In this document: piece after piece, positions 38,222 to 46,176 of the stretch
Position numbering within the stretch: the first letter of the stretch is position 1
Layout: every line of letters starts with the position of its first letter
Assembly: GCF_026151205.1 (NCBI RefSeq)
Contig: NW_026971780.1
Location: forward strand, 17,741 to 81,740
Direction: 5' to 3'
From: Bolinopsis microptera
Lineage: Eukaryota; Ctenophora; Tentaculata; Lobata; Bolinopsidae
DNA: 64,000 nucleotides
Notes under the pieces: model-generated
Told to the model about the DNA's origin: nothing
What the model saw: only the letters and a program-made list of their open reading frames with translations
Database searches by the model: none
Position numbers and translations under genes: made by a program

Positions 38222-40070
38222 TTTACCTGTACTAGTGATGCATCAACTTTTAAACCCCTCGACCAACTCTAGGCTAAATAATGCAGAAGTTTGTACAATT
38301 TATGGAACAATATTACTCACGTTCTTTAACATCTAGGATTGTTGAACCTAATGTGACACTGTTTCCGTTACCCCTTGACACTGCTTTACAATAATAAGTT
38401 CCACCATCAGACGTCTGAGGGTTAAATATTACCAGGTCGTATTGACCTAAGTCTGTATATTCTGCATATTTACTGCCTCCAATATCAAGTGTTATAGAAT
38501 TAGAACCAGTAGACCCACTTGTGTAATATGTCCACATATTCGTATATTTAACTTCAACCCTGTCAGTCTCAGTTCCTTTGTACCAGTAAACATCGTAGGG
38601 TTCTCCATTTTTGATTGCTGTACTCCAATCAGCATGACCATTGCACTTTAACCTCCAAAGAAAGGCACTAGGGTCAGCTTCATCATCTCCGGTTTCCGAT
38701 TTTATATTTTCATAGCTGTCCCCAGTGAAACTTAACTTGTCTGAGAAATATAAGATTGTACTAATATGGAAAAATTGTACAACATTGTTTAATTATAGTA
38801 GGGACTTTAATTGTTACTCAGTAACTGACCATCAACTATCGTATTTGAACACAACATGTATAAATTAGGGAATGTTAACGTTCAAAGTAGGTAGTAGAAA
38901 TTCCTGATAAAAATAATGATGTCCTAAATAAATTGATAGTTTAAGTGCTACCAACCGTCCAATGTGTACTTTACCATTGCAACTTTACTGAGAATAATAT
39001 CGTCTCCATAAGTAGCTTTACACTGGAACAAATTACCCTCTCCACTTTCATCAACATCAACTGCGTCCACTAAATACTCTGCTCCTGTAGCTCCACTAAT
39101 CAGGTCTGTGTTCTGAGGAGGAGCATTGAAGTCTGATTTTAGCTGGTACCAGGAGTATGCTATAATACCAGTTCTTCCAGTAGCTACACAGGACAGAGTA
39201 ACAGTTCCACCAGGATTAACAGTTTTTGATACAGGTTGTGATGTGAACTTAAATATATCAGGACCTGAAAACGACACTTCCTTTAACAGAATAAACCAGT
39301 AAGTCTTCGCTTAGATGTCAAAGAATAACGATATGATGTATAGCTTTATTTAGTGGACATAAATTAATATTGCCTAATATTGAGTGATATTTCCATTTAG
39401 GGGAAGGCAATGATAAAAGGAGATACATAGTAAAAAGTAGAAACGTTTACATCAGTTTGGCTATGAATCCTGTTCTAGGGAAAAGGAAATAATACAGTAA
39501 ATATTTTCGACTATATTTATTCTTACCAATTACTTGATAAGTTTTTATTTTAAACACAGCAGGTACTTACCACACATGTAACAGCTGAACAGCAGTATTA
39601 GCACTAATCTGAAAATTAACAATTATAATAACGTAGTGAGGAGATAAGCAGTTTTAAGCAGTTGTAACGTTAAAAACGGTACAAAAGATAAGGAAAAGTT
39701 CGAATAAATGTAAGAGAATCAGTTTAAGAATTAATGGTGTTACAGACAATGTCAGAGTTTTAAGAAATTTAATTATCAATTGAGTATCGAATTTTCTAAG
39801 ACTATACATGCGATCTCAAGAATAATTATTATATTAATTACACAATAGACTGAAAGATGTTATCCTAATCTTGGGTCATAATAAAAATTGTAAATATCAG
39901 AATTATGAATTAAAAATCATTATTTTTGCACTGCACAATTGATATTTTCCTCAACAAACAAAAAATTGTGATTTATTGTGTCATTAATTCTGGTTCCAAA
40001 AATTAAAAACCAAGCGTGCAATAAGCAATCATCGATCACAGAAACCTACTTACTTCGATACAAATATCAT
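4252..40070 (-). CDS. Large Ig-superfamily transmembrane receptor, 27 exons, 2009 residues
   Basis: Type I membrane protein: signal peptide, about 17 Ig-like domains, one membrane helix and a cytoplasmic tail with repeated tyrosine motifs. Exons (high to low): 40070-40054, 39608-39571, 39264-38956, 38740-38321, 37899-37573, 37469-37161, 36933-36613, 36456-36160, 33751-33341, 27553-27428, 27292-27163, 27026-26901, 26791-26709, 26271-25846, 25606-25388, 25259-25130, 24949-24821, 24604-24519, 24377-23943, 23142-22816, 22655-22554, 22437-22252, 22089-21787, 20618-20526, 5407-5304, 5075-4940, 4691-4252. Each has GT-AG borders, the phases agree throughout, and the total of 6030 bases is divisible by three. 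Mostly phase-1 introns are typical of shuffled Ig exons. The architecture suits a cell-surface adhesion or recognition receptor signalling through SH2 adaptors; an allorecognition role, as in Hydractinia Alr genes, is only a guess. Introns hold several transposons. Confidence 0.85.
4841..4906. repeat. Short inverted repeat in the last receptor intron
   Basis: ccagatcccgatggcaccat and its near reverse complement flank a 20-nt loop; mismatches are few. Probably the core of a miniature inverted-repeat element. Confidence 0.6.
5493..5877 (+). repeat. Left terminal inverted repeat of the 15-kb transposon
   Basis: Matches the reverse complement of 20086-20466. It includes two spaced GGGGTGGACT motifs near the tip. 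Similarity fades after aaacatttggt and ends near gttattgaa. Confidence 0.9.
5937..5975 (+). promoter_or_regulatory. Three CACGTG E-boxes upstream of the transposon gene
   Basis: CACGTG occurs at 5937-5942, 5959-5964 and 5970-5975, within 39 bp, just inside the left repeat and about 580 bp before the first ATG. Three copies so close are unexpected in this AT-rich DNA and fit a bHLH-bound promoter; that role is inference. Confidence 0.4.
6554..7420 (+). CDS. Transposon gene exons 1-4: three C2H2 zinc fingers
   Basis: Three fingers with C-x2-C-x12-H-x4-H spacing, each split by an intron: [10 protein letters not shown] with HTRMKH, then [10 protein letters not shown] with HMKEVH, then [10 protein letters not shown] with HMRVVH. 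They occupy about residues 7-85 and would bind DNA, probably the element's own ends. The start ATG at 6554 gives MSDNANFVC, placing the first finger next to the N-terminus. Confidence 0.85.
6554..19559 (+). CDS. Transposon gene: C2H2 fingers, ankyrin repeats, YqaJ exonuclease, unknown C-terminus
   Basis: Twenty-eight exons, read from GT-AG borders and phase, sum to 4179 bases and close in frame (1392 residues, stop TGA 19557-19559). Exons: 6554-6625, 6778-6856, 7044-7121, 7348-7420, 7676-7908, 8110-8217, 8371-8532, 9622-9876, 10019-10236, 10533-10698, 10902-10990, 11192-11300, 11436-11692, 11846-11950, 12102-12216, 12445-12534, 12654-12757, 15640-15774, 15998-16142, 16400-16549, 16748-16888, 17116-17250, 17412-17551, 17733-18095, 18274-18373, 18566-18742, 18944-19106, 19343-19559. 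The protein has DNA-binding fingers and a nuclease, and is the only gene of the element, so it presumably drives transposition; this is inference. The acceptor at 7675 is weak. A possible extra exon ending at 7555 did not fit in phase. Confidence 0.75.
7676..8532 (+). CDS. Transposon gene exons 5-7: ankyrin repeats and acidic linker
   Basis: [20 protein letters not shown] followed by GADINKLD and then [14 protein letters not shown] form about two ankyrin repeats (residues about 130-205), split by the intron at 7909-8109. The next exon (8371-8532) encodes an acidic, proline-rich linker. Ankyrin repeats mediate protein contacts. Confidence 0.75.
8560..9550 (+). repeat. TG/TC-rich microsatellite, about 1 kb
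   Basis: Nearly continuous tgtgtctgtgtg-type repeats in the intron between exons 7 and 8 of the transposon gene. All frames stay open as Cys/Val/Ser repeats, which is a compositional artefact, not coding. A longer sub-repeat (tgagtgcagagtgtgtatct) occurs at about 9281 and 9475. Confidence 0.9.
9622..11300 (+). CDS. Transposon gene exons 8-12: unassigned middle region
   Basis: Five exons encode about residues 269-547. Recognisable features are hydrophobic [20 protein letters not shown], a Cys/His-containing stretch ([15 protein letters not shown]) and a basic segment ([10 protein letters not shown]). I do not recognise the fold. Position between the ankyrin repeats and the nuclease suggests a helical linker or part of a catalytic core. 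Confidence 0.6.
11436..15774 (+). CDS. Transposon gene exons 13-18: YqaJ/lambda-exonuclease domain
   Basis: Family hallmarks appear in order: [19 protein letters not shown] (the W...R...ITAS-like motif), [12 protein letters not shown] (conserved Glu), SGDGSLV (Asp position of SPDG), YLVEIKCPA (the E-x-K pair) and [14 protein letters not shown] (C-terminal Gln motif), then [13 protein letters not shown]. The PD-(D/E)XK residues are all present, so the nuclease looks active. Such enzymes degrade one DNA strand 5' to 3' and work with annealing proteins in phage recombination. The 2.9-kb intron 12758-15639 holds the ATM retrocopy. Confidence 0.85.
12891..13065 (+). repeat. Left long direct repeat flanking the ATM retrocopy
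   Basis: Starts acttaaaatacaaccaaac, runs through iterated caaggtttacaa units and ends aatattcgc. Copied at 15475-15637 with one unit fewer. It includes transposon intron sequence, so it acts as a very long target duplication. Confidence 0.85.
13154..13965. mobile_element. 812-bp miniature element with 8-bp target duplication
   Basis: Ends are GGGGGTGATGCAACGTCAAT and its reverse complement. GTCGTTGA flanks both sides (13146-13153 and 13966-13973). Next to each end are arrays of gacattaatt units (10 bp). No coding capacity. It interrupts the ATM retrocopy. The 8-bp duplication suits hAT, P or KDZ mobilisation. Confidence 0.85.
15001..15185. repeat. A-rich low-complexity insertion in the ATM retrocopy
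   Basis: AAAGAA/AAAAAT repeats bounded on both sides by aaatttaagg. Removing the expansion joins two parts of the ATM-like frame, so it arose after retroposition or by slippage. Confidence 0.7.
15475..15637 (+). repeat. Right long direct repeat flanking the ATM retrocopy
   Basis: Second copy of 12891-13065. Its end (aatattcgc) leads into the AG acceptor of the next transposon exon at 15640, so the repeat is the original intron sequence. Confidence 0.85.
15998..19559 (+). CDS. Transposon gene exons 19-28: unknown C-terminal 577 residues
   Basis: Long, conserved-looking, mostly helical sequence without a family I know. Near the end [20 protein letters not shown] and [12 protein letters not shown] weakly recall the final acidic motif of P-element/KDZ-type transposases (a DxxEN-like box before a glycine and a helical tail). 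The extreme C-terminus is basic ([15 protein letters not shown]). If a DDE-type catalytic core exists in this protein, it is here or in the middle region. Confidence 0.65.
20086..20466 (-). repeat. Right terminal inverted repeat of the 15-kb transposon
   Basis: Reverse complement of 5493-5877; ends ACGCGCGTAGGGTG followed by ATTAA. The 19560-20085 stretch before it is the 3' region of the transposon gene and shows no other gene. Confidence 0.9.
20526..23142 (-). CDS. Receptor exons 20-24: Ig-like domains 14-16 and start of 17
   Basis: Exon 20 (23142-22816) is a domain lacking the usual strand-B Cys ([10 protein letters not shown]) and with no F-strand Cys (AYTVTAEN), so the canonical disulfide is lost there. 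Exons 21-22 (22655-22554 and 22437-22252) form domain 15 (IKCEVVGG and YKCKGYN). Exon 23 (22089-21787) is a whole domain (IDCIIVG, VTWTHS, FNCNVA). Exon 24 (20618-20526) opens domain 17 (VTCRVEG). A LINE fragment sits in intron 23 and the 15-kb transposon in intron 24. Confidence 0.8.
20690..21573 (-). pseudogene. 5'-truncated LINE reverse-transcriptase fragment
   Basis: A frame of about 250 codons (21513-20761), extending upstream to 21573, begins at the catalytic box of the reverse transcriptase (GYSDDIDF) and runs through the thumb and C-terminal region: [34 protein letters not shown] and [11 protein letters not shown]. After the stop comes a short T-rich and TAC-repeat tail, as in CR1/RTE-like LINE 3' ends. 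It sits in intron 23 of the receptor in the same orientation as the gene. The intact frame implies recent insertion but the fragment cannot act alone. Confidence 0.8.
23943..25606 (-). CDS. Receptor exons 15-19: Ig-like domains 11-13
   Basis: Exon 15 (25606-25388) starts domain 11 ([16 protein letters not shown]). Exon 16 (25259-25130) gives [13 protein letters not shown]. Exon 17 (24949-24821) has [16 protein letters not shown]. Exon 18 (24604-24519) has [11 protein letters not shown]. Exon 19 (24377-23943) has GKYNCTGFN and then a full domain (LTCKVEGG to [10 protein letters not shown]). Exons 16-19 measure 130/129/86/435, mirroring exons 11-14, so the three-domain module was duplicated within the gene. 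Confidence 0.8.
25846..27553 (-). CDS. Receptor exons 10-14: Ig-like domains 8-10
   Basis: Exon 10 (27553-27428) completes the middle of domain 8. Exon 11 (27292-27163) gives its F strand ([10 protein letters not shown]) and the A strand of domain 9. Exon 12 (27026-26901) has [16 protein letters not shown]. Exon 13 (26791-26709) has [12 protein letters not shown]. Exon 14 (26271-25846) has the F strand of domain 9 (GDYRCDGYN) and all of domain 10 (ITCVADGG to YKCLSKN). Exon sizes 130/126/83/426 and phases recur almost exactly in exons 16-19. Confidence 0.8.
26356..26386. repeat. Small hairpin in a receptor intron
   Basis: acgtacatcagaag and its reverse complement separated by two bases, between exons 13 and 14 of the receptor. 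Function unknown. Confidence 0.55.
27841..28292 (+). pseudogene. LINE reverse-transcriptase remnant, upstream of the gypsy element
   Basis: Plus strand, degenerate. It reads [39 protein letters not shown] and MLRMMLGIS, the C-terminal part of a LINE reverse transcriptase, with at least two stops and a frameshift. It continues after the gypsy insertion at 32897-33220. It lies in receptor intron 9, opposite in orientation to the receptor. Confidence 0.8.
28096..28292 (+). repeat. 197-bp direct repeat, left copy, flanking the gypsy element
   Basis: LINE sequence from cctaccaaggctg to gttgggacaaact, repeated at 32897-33093 with the same length and very few differences. Far longer than the 4-6 bp made by a retroviral-type integrase. 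Confidence 0.9.
28293..32399 (+). pseudogene. Ty3/gypsy gag-pol, 5'-truncated, two stop codons
   Basis: One frame through the whole element with TAG at 28704-28706 and 30738-30740. Order: partial gag, two CCHC zinc knuckles ([14 protein letters not shown] and [14 protein letters not shown]), protease with LDTGSS, reverse transcriptase ([21 protein letters not shown]), RNase H ([14 protein letters not shown]), integrase with its zinc finger ([10 protein letters not shown]... CEPCQLNQ) and the DDE core ([22 protein letters not shown]). The polymerase box reads RVDD instead of Y/F-x-DD, so it is catalytically suspect. The 5' LTR and the first part of gag are missing. It is inserted in a LINE within receptor intron 9, antisense to the receptor. 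Confidence 0.9.
32766..32896 (+). repeat. Probable 3' LTR of the gypsy element
   Basis: Begins TGTTAT and ends ATAACA, the perfect short inverted ends expected of an LTR, and is followed directly by LINE sequence. The preceding purine-rich gaacggga could be the polypurine tract. At 131 bp it is short. The stretch 32400-32765 is then 3' untranslated sequence. No 5' LTR exists to confirm the limits. Confidence 0.6.
32897..33220 (+). pseudogene. LINE remnant, downstream of the gypsy element
   Basis: Repeats 28096-28292 and then continues to the end of the LINE frame ([14 protein letters not shown]) and a TAG/GTA-repeat tail near 33180-33210. With 27841-28292 it forms one LINE 3' end interrupted by the gypsy element. 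Confidence 0.8.
33341..36933 (-). CDS. Receptor exons 7-9: Ig-like domains 5-7 and first half of domain 8
   Basis: Exon 7 (36933-36613) has FTCTVGGYP and GDYTCTV. Exon 8 (36456-36160) has [11 protein letters not shown] and GEYLCEG. Exon 9 (33751-33341) carries a whole domain (YTCKVEG to VYMCEG) plus the A to C strands of the next, ending in ITCLTTGG at a phase-1 donor. From here on, domains are split by an intron just after the strand-B Cys plus xxGG, unlike domains 1-6. The intron between exons 8 and 9 holds the TTAA palindrome element at 33811-35921. Confidence 0.85.
34227..35604 (+). mobile_element. ORF1-only non-LTR retroelement, copy 2
   Basis: Inserted in the right arm of the palindromic TTAA element with AAGG on both sides (34223-34226 and 35601-35604). 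It ends in a caaatcaaatcaaatcaa tail, as expected for target-primed reverse transcription. It holds only an ORF1-like gene and about 370 bp of 3' sequence; no endonuclease or reverse transcriptase. Confidence 0.8.
34359..35228 (+). CDS. LINE ORF1-like protein, copy 2
   Basis: An uninterrupted 289-codon frame related to the protein at 1821-2744. Shared landmarks: [54 protein letters not shown] and [14 protein letters not shown]. The segment between the LKEE box and the TVPSS strand is about 15 residues shorter than in copy 1. These proteins bind RNA and form ribonucleoprotein particles for LINE retrotransposition. Survival of an open frame in an element without its own polymerase suggests recent mobility in trans. 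Confidence 0.8.
   Translation: MEDDRKVTQSLDQIQGFEYDEQTKLKDSVTKWFITLGKELKIDDRDICGDMDREIFMAPTVYKKHLALRLVGAIDLVQRHECQMGKMEEIIYFLKTEALEDKDKLIRLQGQLLVQKDIVLELFKTSVKKTVQTTVESGIKSYSAAVQQNSASGTVCNSNILKKVMKSVAAEEDRSKNLIVFGLKEEEGEQLPALVTAVLEEIGRKSTTIRPVKITVPSSTAVQQILTKTGRLRLVETHKNVWICPDRSSEERATRKHLVTDLKKKRVEQTHLDHYIRYGKVCSRDKKPP
37161..39264 (-). CDS. Receptor exons 3-6: Ig-like domains 1-4
   Basis: Each exon carries one whole domain with phase-1 borders. Exon 3 (39264-38956) is V-like, with LSCVATG, YSWYQL and LFQCKA. Exon 4 (38740-38321) has WRLKC, YWYKG and GTYYCKA preceded by SDG. Exon 5 (37899-37573) has [14 protein letters not shown] and VEYRCE. Exon 6 (37469-37161) has YMWYD, FEINC and GVYQCG. 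Domain 1 is the part duplicated at 1-225. A 27-base G run (38195-38221) lies in the intron before exon 4's 3' neighbour. Confidence 0.85.
38195..38221. repeat. G homopolymer in a receptor intron
   Basis: Twenty-seven G in the 37900-38320 intron, preceded by tttta and followed by tttacc. No inverted partner found nearby. Confidence 0.8.
39571..40070 (-). CDS. Receptor exons 1-2: signal peptide
   Basis: Exon 1 (40070-40054) gives MIFVS plus two bases. Exon 2 (39608-39571) completes [18 protein letters not shown], a classic short hydrophobic leader ending in small or polar residues. The intron between them is in phase 2 and the next is in phase 1. The start is chosen because this is the only ATG giving a signal peptide in frame with the Ig exons. 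Confidence 0.75.
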
Positions 40071-42742
40071 GGTGTGACCTATCAGGAGAGAATTTTTCAC
40101 ATTATTTAACCTCAATCGACCACTGCCACAAGAATTAACATAAAAGTCCTACTGGTAAGTTTCATGATAATTGTATGAATAACAATTAATCAATGACAGT
40201 CAGTAAATTATAAGACTAATAATGTTGAGAATTTCAGTAATAAAAAGATTATAAGATATTCACGAGGTGAGACTAGCACAAGGAATTATCCTCACGTGAT
40301 ATGGATGAGATAAGAGGAAATAATATACTGATATATGATCTCAAGGGAAAAATAATAGGAGGCAATCCAAAATAATTTAGGTAGTAAGGTAGTAGTATAC
40401 ACAATACATCATATAATTCACAGTTCATTAAATGTTCTGAACTTAGTCTGAGATATTCTGATTCTGTCCTGGTTTTAGGTGGCTCAAACAGCACCAGTAA
40501 ATCACTGGGTAGAGAGATAAAAAAACAAAAATACATACACTTTTTAATTCAACTGATGTAGTTGTCGTCAAAACATGGACCTAAAATTCCATCATTATCG
40601 ATCTCAGTGGTAACAATCATTTTTTAACAGTGTAACCTTTCTTTGCCTTTTCAGTGTCCACTCTTGGGAAGGGTGCTGGAGGATAAACTATGGAGATTGA
40701 GTTAAAGATCTCTTAAATAATTGAAAACAGGATGTTTTGATCACATGATGGGCAGGCGTTTGTTGTGCAGTAGTGTTGGAAAAGAATAAATTGTCTCTAA
40801 TGGACTAATTTATTAACTACATCATAATCAGTTTAAAATAAAACCCCAGTGGGCACTCCTCAACACCGTAGTATAACTGAATGGTCAAGCCGTGATTATT
40901 AAAAGGAAAAGAATTGATTGAAAGCCCCTCGTGAGGGGATTGTCTCTAATGGACTAATTTATTAACTACATCATAATCAGTTTAAAATAAAACCCCAGTG
41001 GGCACTCCTGAAAAAACATACCCACTAGAAAATATATCAAAACTAAATAGAAAAGTGAGGTCAAATGAAATAAATCGTAACAAACTGCAATAAATGCAAA
41101 TACGAATTCGTTATTTTATTGGCACGCCGCAAAAAGAAATAGGACCTATAATTTATAACCTGATAACCATCAACTGAATAATCGTTTAAATTAAAGTATT
41201 AAAACACAAACCATCATGTGCCGTTTAGCAGTAGGGTGCGGCTCACTAGGAAGCTAGGACCACCAGCCAATCGGCAAAAAGGGGTTTGGAAAAACCATTA
41301 TTGGCACTCGAGTCCTTGATCTTGTCGATGGTGCACTGGGCAATTTGAGCTGCCATCATTAAGCTTCTGACGATTGAAATTACTATTAATCCAAGTTGAG
41401 GCAATCAACAGACGCGCAGCTTTTATAATGGTTATCTATGATATGTTTTTTATTTGAAAATTCAATTAATCATTATATATATAAATCAAGCGTTACATTT
41501 CAGCCATGCAAAATTACAATGACATATTTTGATTACTAAATGATAAATGGTACTGCAATATAAGTTGCTTAATGTTTGGCCGGATGACAACTAACGAGAA
41601 AAATAAACTTGATTAACTATAATAATTAATTCGGCTGAACCAACACATAGCAAGAGCCACATTAACGTTGGGGCCGTCTACCAAATTTGAATGACAAACA
41701 TTAACAAGAAATCAAACATATCATAAATAATTATAAGGATTTTGTTCATTACAATTCCGTCACAACTGATAAAGAAATAAGAAAAGGACAAGCAGATAGG
41801 AAATTGGACGGACAGAATTGTAACCAACAAAAACAAATTTCTGAGACTCATAAGACTGATGAGCTAATCTGGCCAGACAGTATCGGCAGCCCAGAGGTAC
41901 CTGATCAGTTTGGCCTTAAAAGTAGAAATCCGCTCTGACTGCCGGATACATACTGGTAGACTATTCCAATTCAGCATAGATCTATGAAAAAAGCTATTTC
42001 GGAAGGCATCCGAGCAGGGCACAGTGGTACTCATAATCTGTAATAAAGATCAAAATTCAAATTTGTATTCCTTTAAAAAATTTTATTCCTTACTAATCAA
42101 GGACATAATCTAATGGCCTATTTCAAACGACAGGAACACAGTTTATACACACATCATTTCTAGGGAAGTCAGAATATTAGTAGGCATGGTTCATTTCCTG
42201 TTTCTCTTCGCAATCTGCAAATTGGAAATCATAGGATCAATACAATAATATTGTGCATTAAATCTAGACTAACAATCAAATGCATACAAGCATTTAGTGA
42301 ACAGTTAATTACACCTTAGACAAGGAACCAGTGCAAAACTCTCGCGGATTGTGGGATTGTGTATCTCACTGTGGGACCATCTCTGAAGTCCTAGAATTCT
42401 TAACCACAAAAACGAAGCCAAGAGCCAGGTCAAAAATCATATCAGAACACGATTCAGATTTGATCTGTTAAGAAGTACACTCATTGCACTGAGAGGAATC
42501 AGAGGAAGATCATTGATCAACAGCCCAGTATCTTGAACCTTTGAGGTCTCCAAGATTTGTTTATGTAAATTTTGTAGATATTTTACAGTACTATTTTATA
42601 TAGTATACAATTTTATGGACGAAATGATCCCAGGGGGACTCCCAACCCACCGCTTCGGCACCATTCACAAGCAAGAGCCACTTTAGTCTACTTGCTGTGA
42701 GATGTCTCAGCTACATGGGTTGGGGGTCGGATGATGATTAAT
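40071..42742. other. Upstream region of the receptor gene, non-coding
   Basis: No supportable gene. The receptor promoter should lie just above 40070. It contains a 70-bp direct repeat (40791-40860 and 40940-41009; ttgtctctaatggactaatt to gggcactcct), period 149. The rest is AT-rich and unassigned. Confidence 0.5.
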
Positions 42743-42828
42743 CACTCTACACTCGACTGTCACGTGACTTTTTAAACACGTTCTCTTGGTGGCCCAGAAT
42801 GACTATTCAAAATCCTCTAATCTGATCC

Positions 42829-42846
42829 CAACCCTAACCCTAACCC
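42829..42846 (+). repeat. Short telomere-like repeat
   Basis: ccctaaccctaaccc, about three units of the animal telomere motif. Related gggttaggg-like sequence recurs at about 51770 and 52871. Too short to be a telomere. Confidence 0.6.
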
Positions 42847-43457
42847 AATATCTAACAAAAGCATATGCTGAAACCCCGACCCTAACCACTAACGGGAAAT
42901 TGTACCCACTTTCTTATATCCCCTTTGAAGCAGTGGCGTAACGTTGCCTGTTGCAGCGCCCCCGCTGAAAAAGCGCCCCCCTGTTGGCGCCACCTCCCCT
43001 TTAAAAAATGTGTTTCTAGAGCAAATAAAACGCGCAGTTTTGCTAGTATTACCGTAGTTAAGTACCGTAGTTAAACTCCGCCCCCCACAGCAGGGTCGGC
43101 GGCGCCCTTCGTTACGTCACTGCTTTGGAGTAAGCCGCAAAGTGGAAGTATTGGTTATGAGCCTCATTACATGTTATGTACAAGCCTCATGTTATGTACA
43201 AGAACAATCTACTGAACTCGTTTCTCTTCAGAGTTGACAGTTCAGTAGATTGTTGACAGAGCAATGGCCTCTCCGCCATTTAGATCGGCGAGATGCGCTA
43301 TTGGGCCTCGCCGCGATCTGCGAAAAATGGACATCGTCAATTAATTATATTAATTATTAAATGGTTTATTATAATGATGCAAAGTAATTAACAAACCCGT
43401 TTTCAGTTTTGTTTTAACGGGTGGTACTCGTATAATATCTGTTCCATATATATAATA

Positions 43458-44455
43458 GAGGCTCTTACGGGCATTGTCTGCACGATACGCTTGGGACCCC
43501 AGATACACCTTACTAGAGGTATTTTTGACCGTAGAATCGATTAAAAGTAGTTTTAAGATGATTGGACTAAGTTAGCGCGGTTAAAATCGCAAAAAACCGA
43601 TTTTGGGGCCAAAAATAGGCCCAAAACCATGTTTTTTGATAATTTGAGCAAGTTAATTTTGTTGGCATGTCGGCAAAACTTGCATGAAGATAGCTAAAAG
43701 ACAGCTGCACAAGATGGTATAAAAATAAAACAAATCCCTCTATTTTAGCGCAGTTAAAAATCCAAAAAAGTGGTAAAAACTTTGACTTTTTTGCTTGACG
43801 GATGTTACTCGTCTAAATTTCTTCGAAGTAGCGCGCGCCGCTTCGAAGTAGCGCGCGCCGCTTTCTTCCCGATGGCAAGTGCTACGAAGTAGCGCGCGCC
43901 GGGTCAGACCATTAACAATGGTCAACTTTTTTGCTTGAAGTTTGAATAATTTTTTGCAGTTGTATTAAATCAACCCAAAAATAGTCACATCGCGCGTGTT
44001 TGCCTAAATTTTTCCTTTCCGAGAAGTACCCACTTCATATACTTCATCGAAGTTTGAATATTGTCACTCCGCAAGCGTTTTTGCCAAATTTTCGACGCGC
44101 ACTACGCGCAATTAAAAGCATTTAGTTGTTATCAATTGGCACCCGCGCGTTCATCATAAATTTCAAACAGCTATAACTCAGCGGGATTATGTCCGTTCTA
44201 GCTTATACCTTCACACCAAATAGAAAATAATGTGATCTTATTGCTGACAAAATATGAATATAATTACTCTATTTGCCGTAGAGTAATAGACTGTCAAAGT
44301 TTAAAACGCGCATTGGTATAGCACGTGACTAATAAGGCCAAATTTATACTTCTTAACATATTATCGATCCTTAGACATCATACTATTGTGTCTAATTAGC
44401 GGTTAGGTCTCTAAACTCGTAGCAGAATACACGTCTTTTTGCCTGTAAGAGCCTC
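43458..44455. mobile_element. Possible Tc1/mariner-type miniature element
   Basis: GAGGCTCTTACGGGCA and its near reverse complement bound 998 bp, with TA on both sides. Short inverted repeats and TA flanks fit Tc1/mariner miniatures. It contains three copies of gaagtagcgcgcgccg (43825-43902) and no coding sequence. Confidence 0.5.
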
Positions 44456-44910
44456 TACTAATAGACCGTCGACGAGTCCAACTCGGCGCGCGTCCTGGTA
44501 GGTTGTAAACCTACAAGTTTTGTTCGGCTGCAAAATCGTAAAAACCATAAATAGTCTTGTACTTGTTGGTTTATAACTTGTAGCGCGATGCGTTACTGTG
44601 TACTGTCAACTGTGCCGCGCACTCAATGAGGCTTCTCACAGCGAGATGCGCTACTGTGCTAGGGGTAAACCATAAAAATAAACTTGCTCGGATTTTAAAA
44701 ATTTTTGTACCATTATTTTCTAGAGACTGTGAGAATTTTCACAATACCAAATTTGTCATACATTTTTGGAAAGATCAGTGAGTTTCGCCTGGGTGCCATA
44801 TTTGATGGTGCGCGGCTTTTGGAGCAAAATTAGCTGTAAAAGTCGCGTAATTTGAGTAGTGTAAGAGGATTTTTTCGAGCTCCGTTTACCCCTAAAATTG
44901 AGGCACATTT

Positions 44911-44980
44911 AGCTTTAGCACAGTTGACTAATCTGCCACATTTTAGCCAGAGGTTACAAGTTCGAATCCCAGTCGGAGTC
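44911..44980 (+). other. tRNA-like sequence near the left tip of the palindrome
   Basis: agctttagcacagttgacta resembles a tRNA D-arm with A box, and ttacaagttcgaatcccag a T-arm with B box; spacing is about that of a tRNA. Pairing of the acceptor stem is poor, so it is a tRNA-derived internal pol III promoter rather than a working tRNA. Confidence 0.5.
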
Positions 44981-46176
44981 GTTCTCAAATGCGTTTATAT
45001 TATTATTTTACACATTTTAGCCTAGTTTAACCCATCAAGCAATTATCTAACCCTACATTATGCGATACAAAGTATCAACTAAATACATTCATCACACAGC
45101 AGAAGTCGTTAAATGAATAGTGTACACGTTCACGTACAATTACATCAGTTGTCTATCGACATTATTAACATCTGGTTCAAGGCGACCTCTGCAGTACAAT
45201 GTACTGATAAAGGGATATACTGACTTATGTGCTAGCTAAATTTAACTAGAGTGTACAGTTTAGGACAACACCTGGTTGATATGGTAACGTAATGAGAAAG
45301 CACTTTTCAGGACGGTTACTCGATCGTACCAAGATTGTACCGTCATTGTAAAGTAAATTTACGGCAACAGCTGTGTTTGTACTTGACAGATATTTGCTTA
45401 ATTTAAGAACCAAATAAAACTAAAGTGAATCGATAAAAATGTGACTTTCTTAAAATAAATACGTGTCAACAAAATGTAGAAGCTGATAAATATATAGTGT
45501 ACTCGATCACGTATTACACTGACTGTTTGATATGAAATGTAATTTATAGAGAGTACTTACAAGACGGTTACTTTACAGCCTCAAGAATAATATGTCATTG
45601 TATAATAGCCATAGACCTAGTACAGAATAGTCACAGTAGCAGCTGTGCAATGTATTTGACTCAAATCTCTTGTCAGGACTGGTCTAGATATTTTATATTT
45701 TCTACAATTATATCAGAAGATCTCAACAAATTGAACAGTGTGCGAGGAATTTTTAAATATAATAACCAATGAAAGATAGTGTTAATTCTTACCTCAATTA
45801 GTGGACCGTCCCTTTACATTAGAACTCAGTGTTTGTCTTTGTTAAATATCTTGATAAGGTATAATTACGAACAGGTGCGTGTTTTACTGGATAGTCTCTA
45901 TCTTCTTTATATCTTGAGATCTCAGCTTTAGGTAAGTGACAACTGGATCAAAGTTGTTTTGTTTAATTTTATGCTCAAGGTTCGCACTATTCTGCCTTGT
46001 TATATTTGAGTTGTTGTATATCAGCATAGTATTTTAGTACAATATTGTAGAAATCATACCCGTAAATATTTGCTCGGTATCTGGCAGCAGTTCATCGATT
46101 AATGTTCCGTGTTCTGTTTCCTGGTATTTTGTGAGCGGAATATTTTCTTGAGTAGGATAAAATGAAATCCGTCACC

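Noticed and set aside
42829-42846. Interstitial telomere or chromosome end
   Set aside because: Only about three units, with unrelated sequence on both sides.
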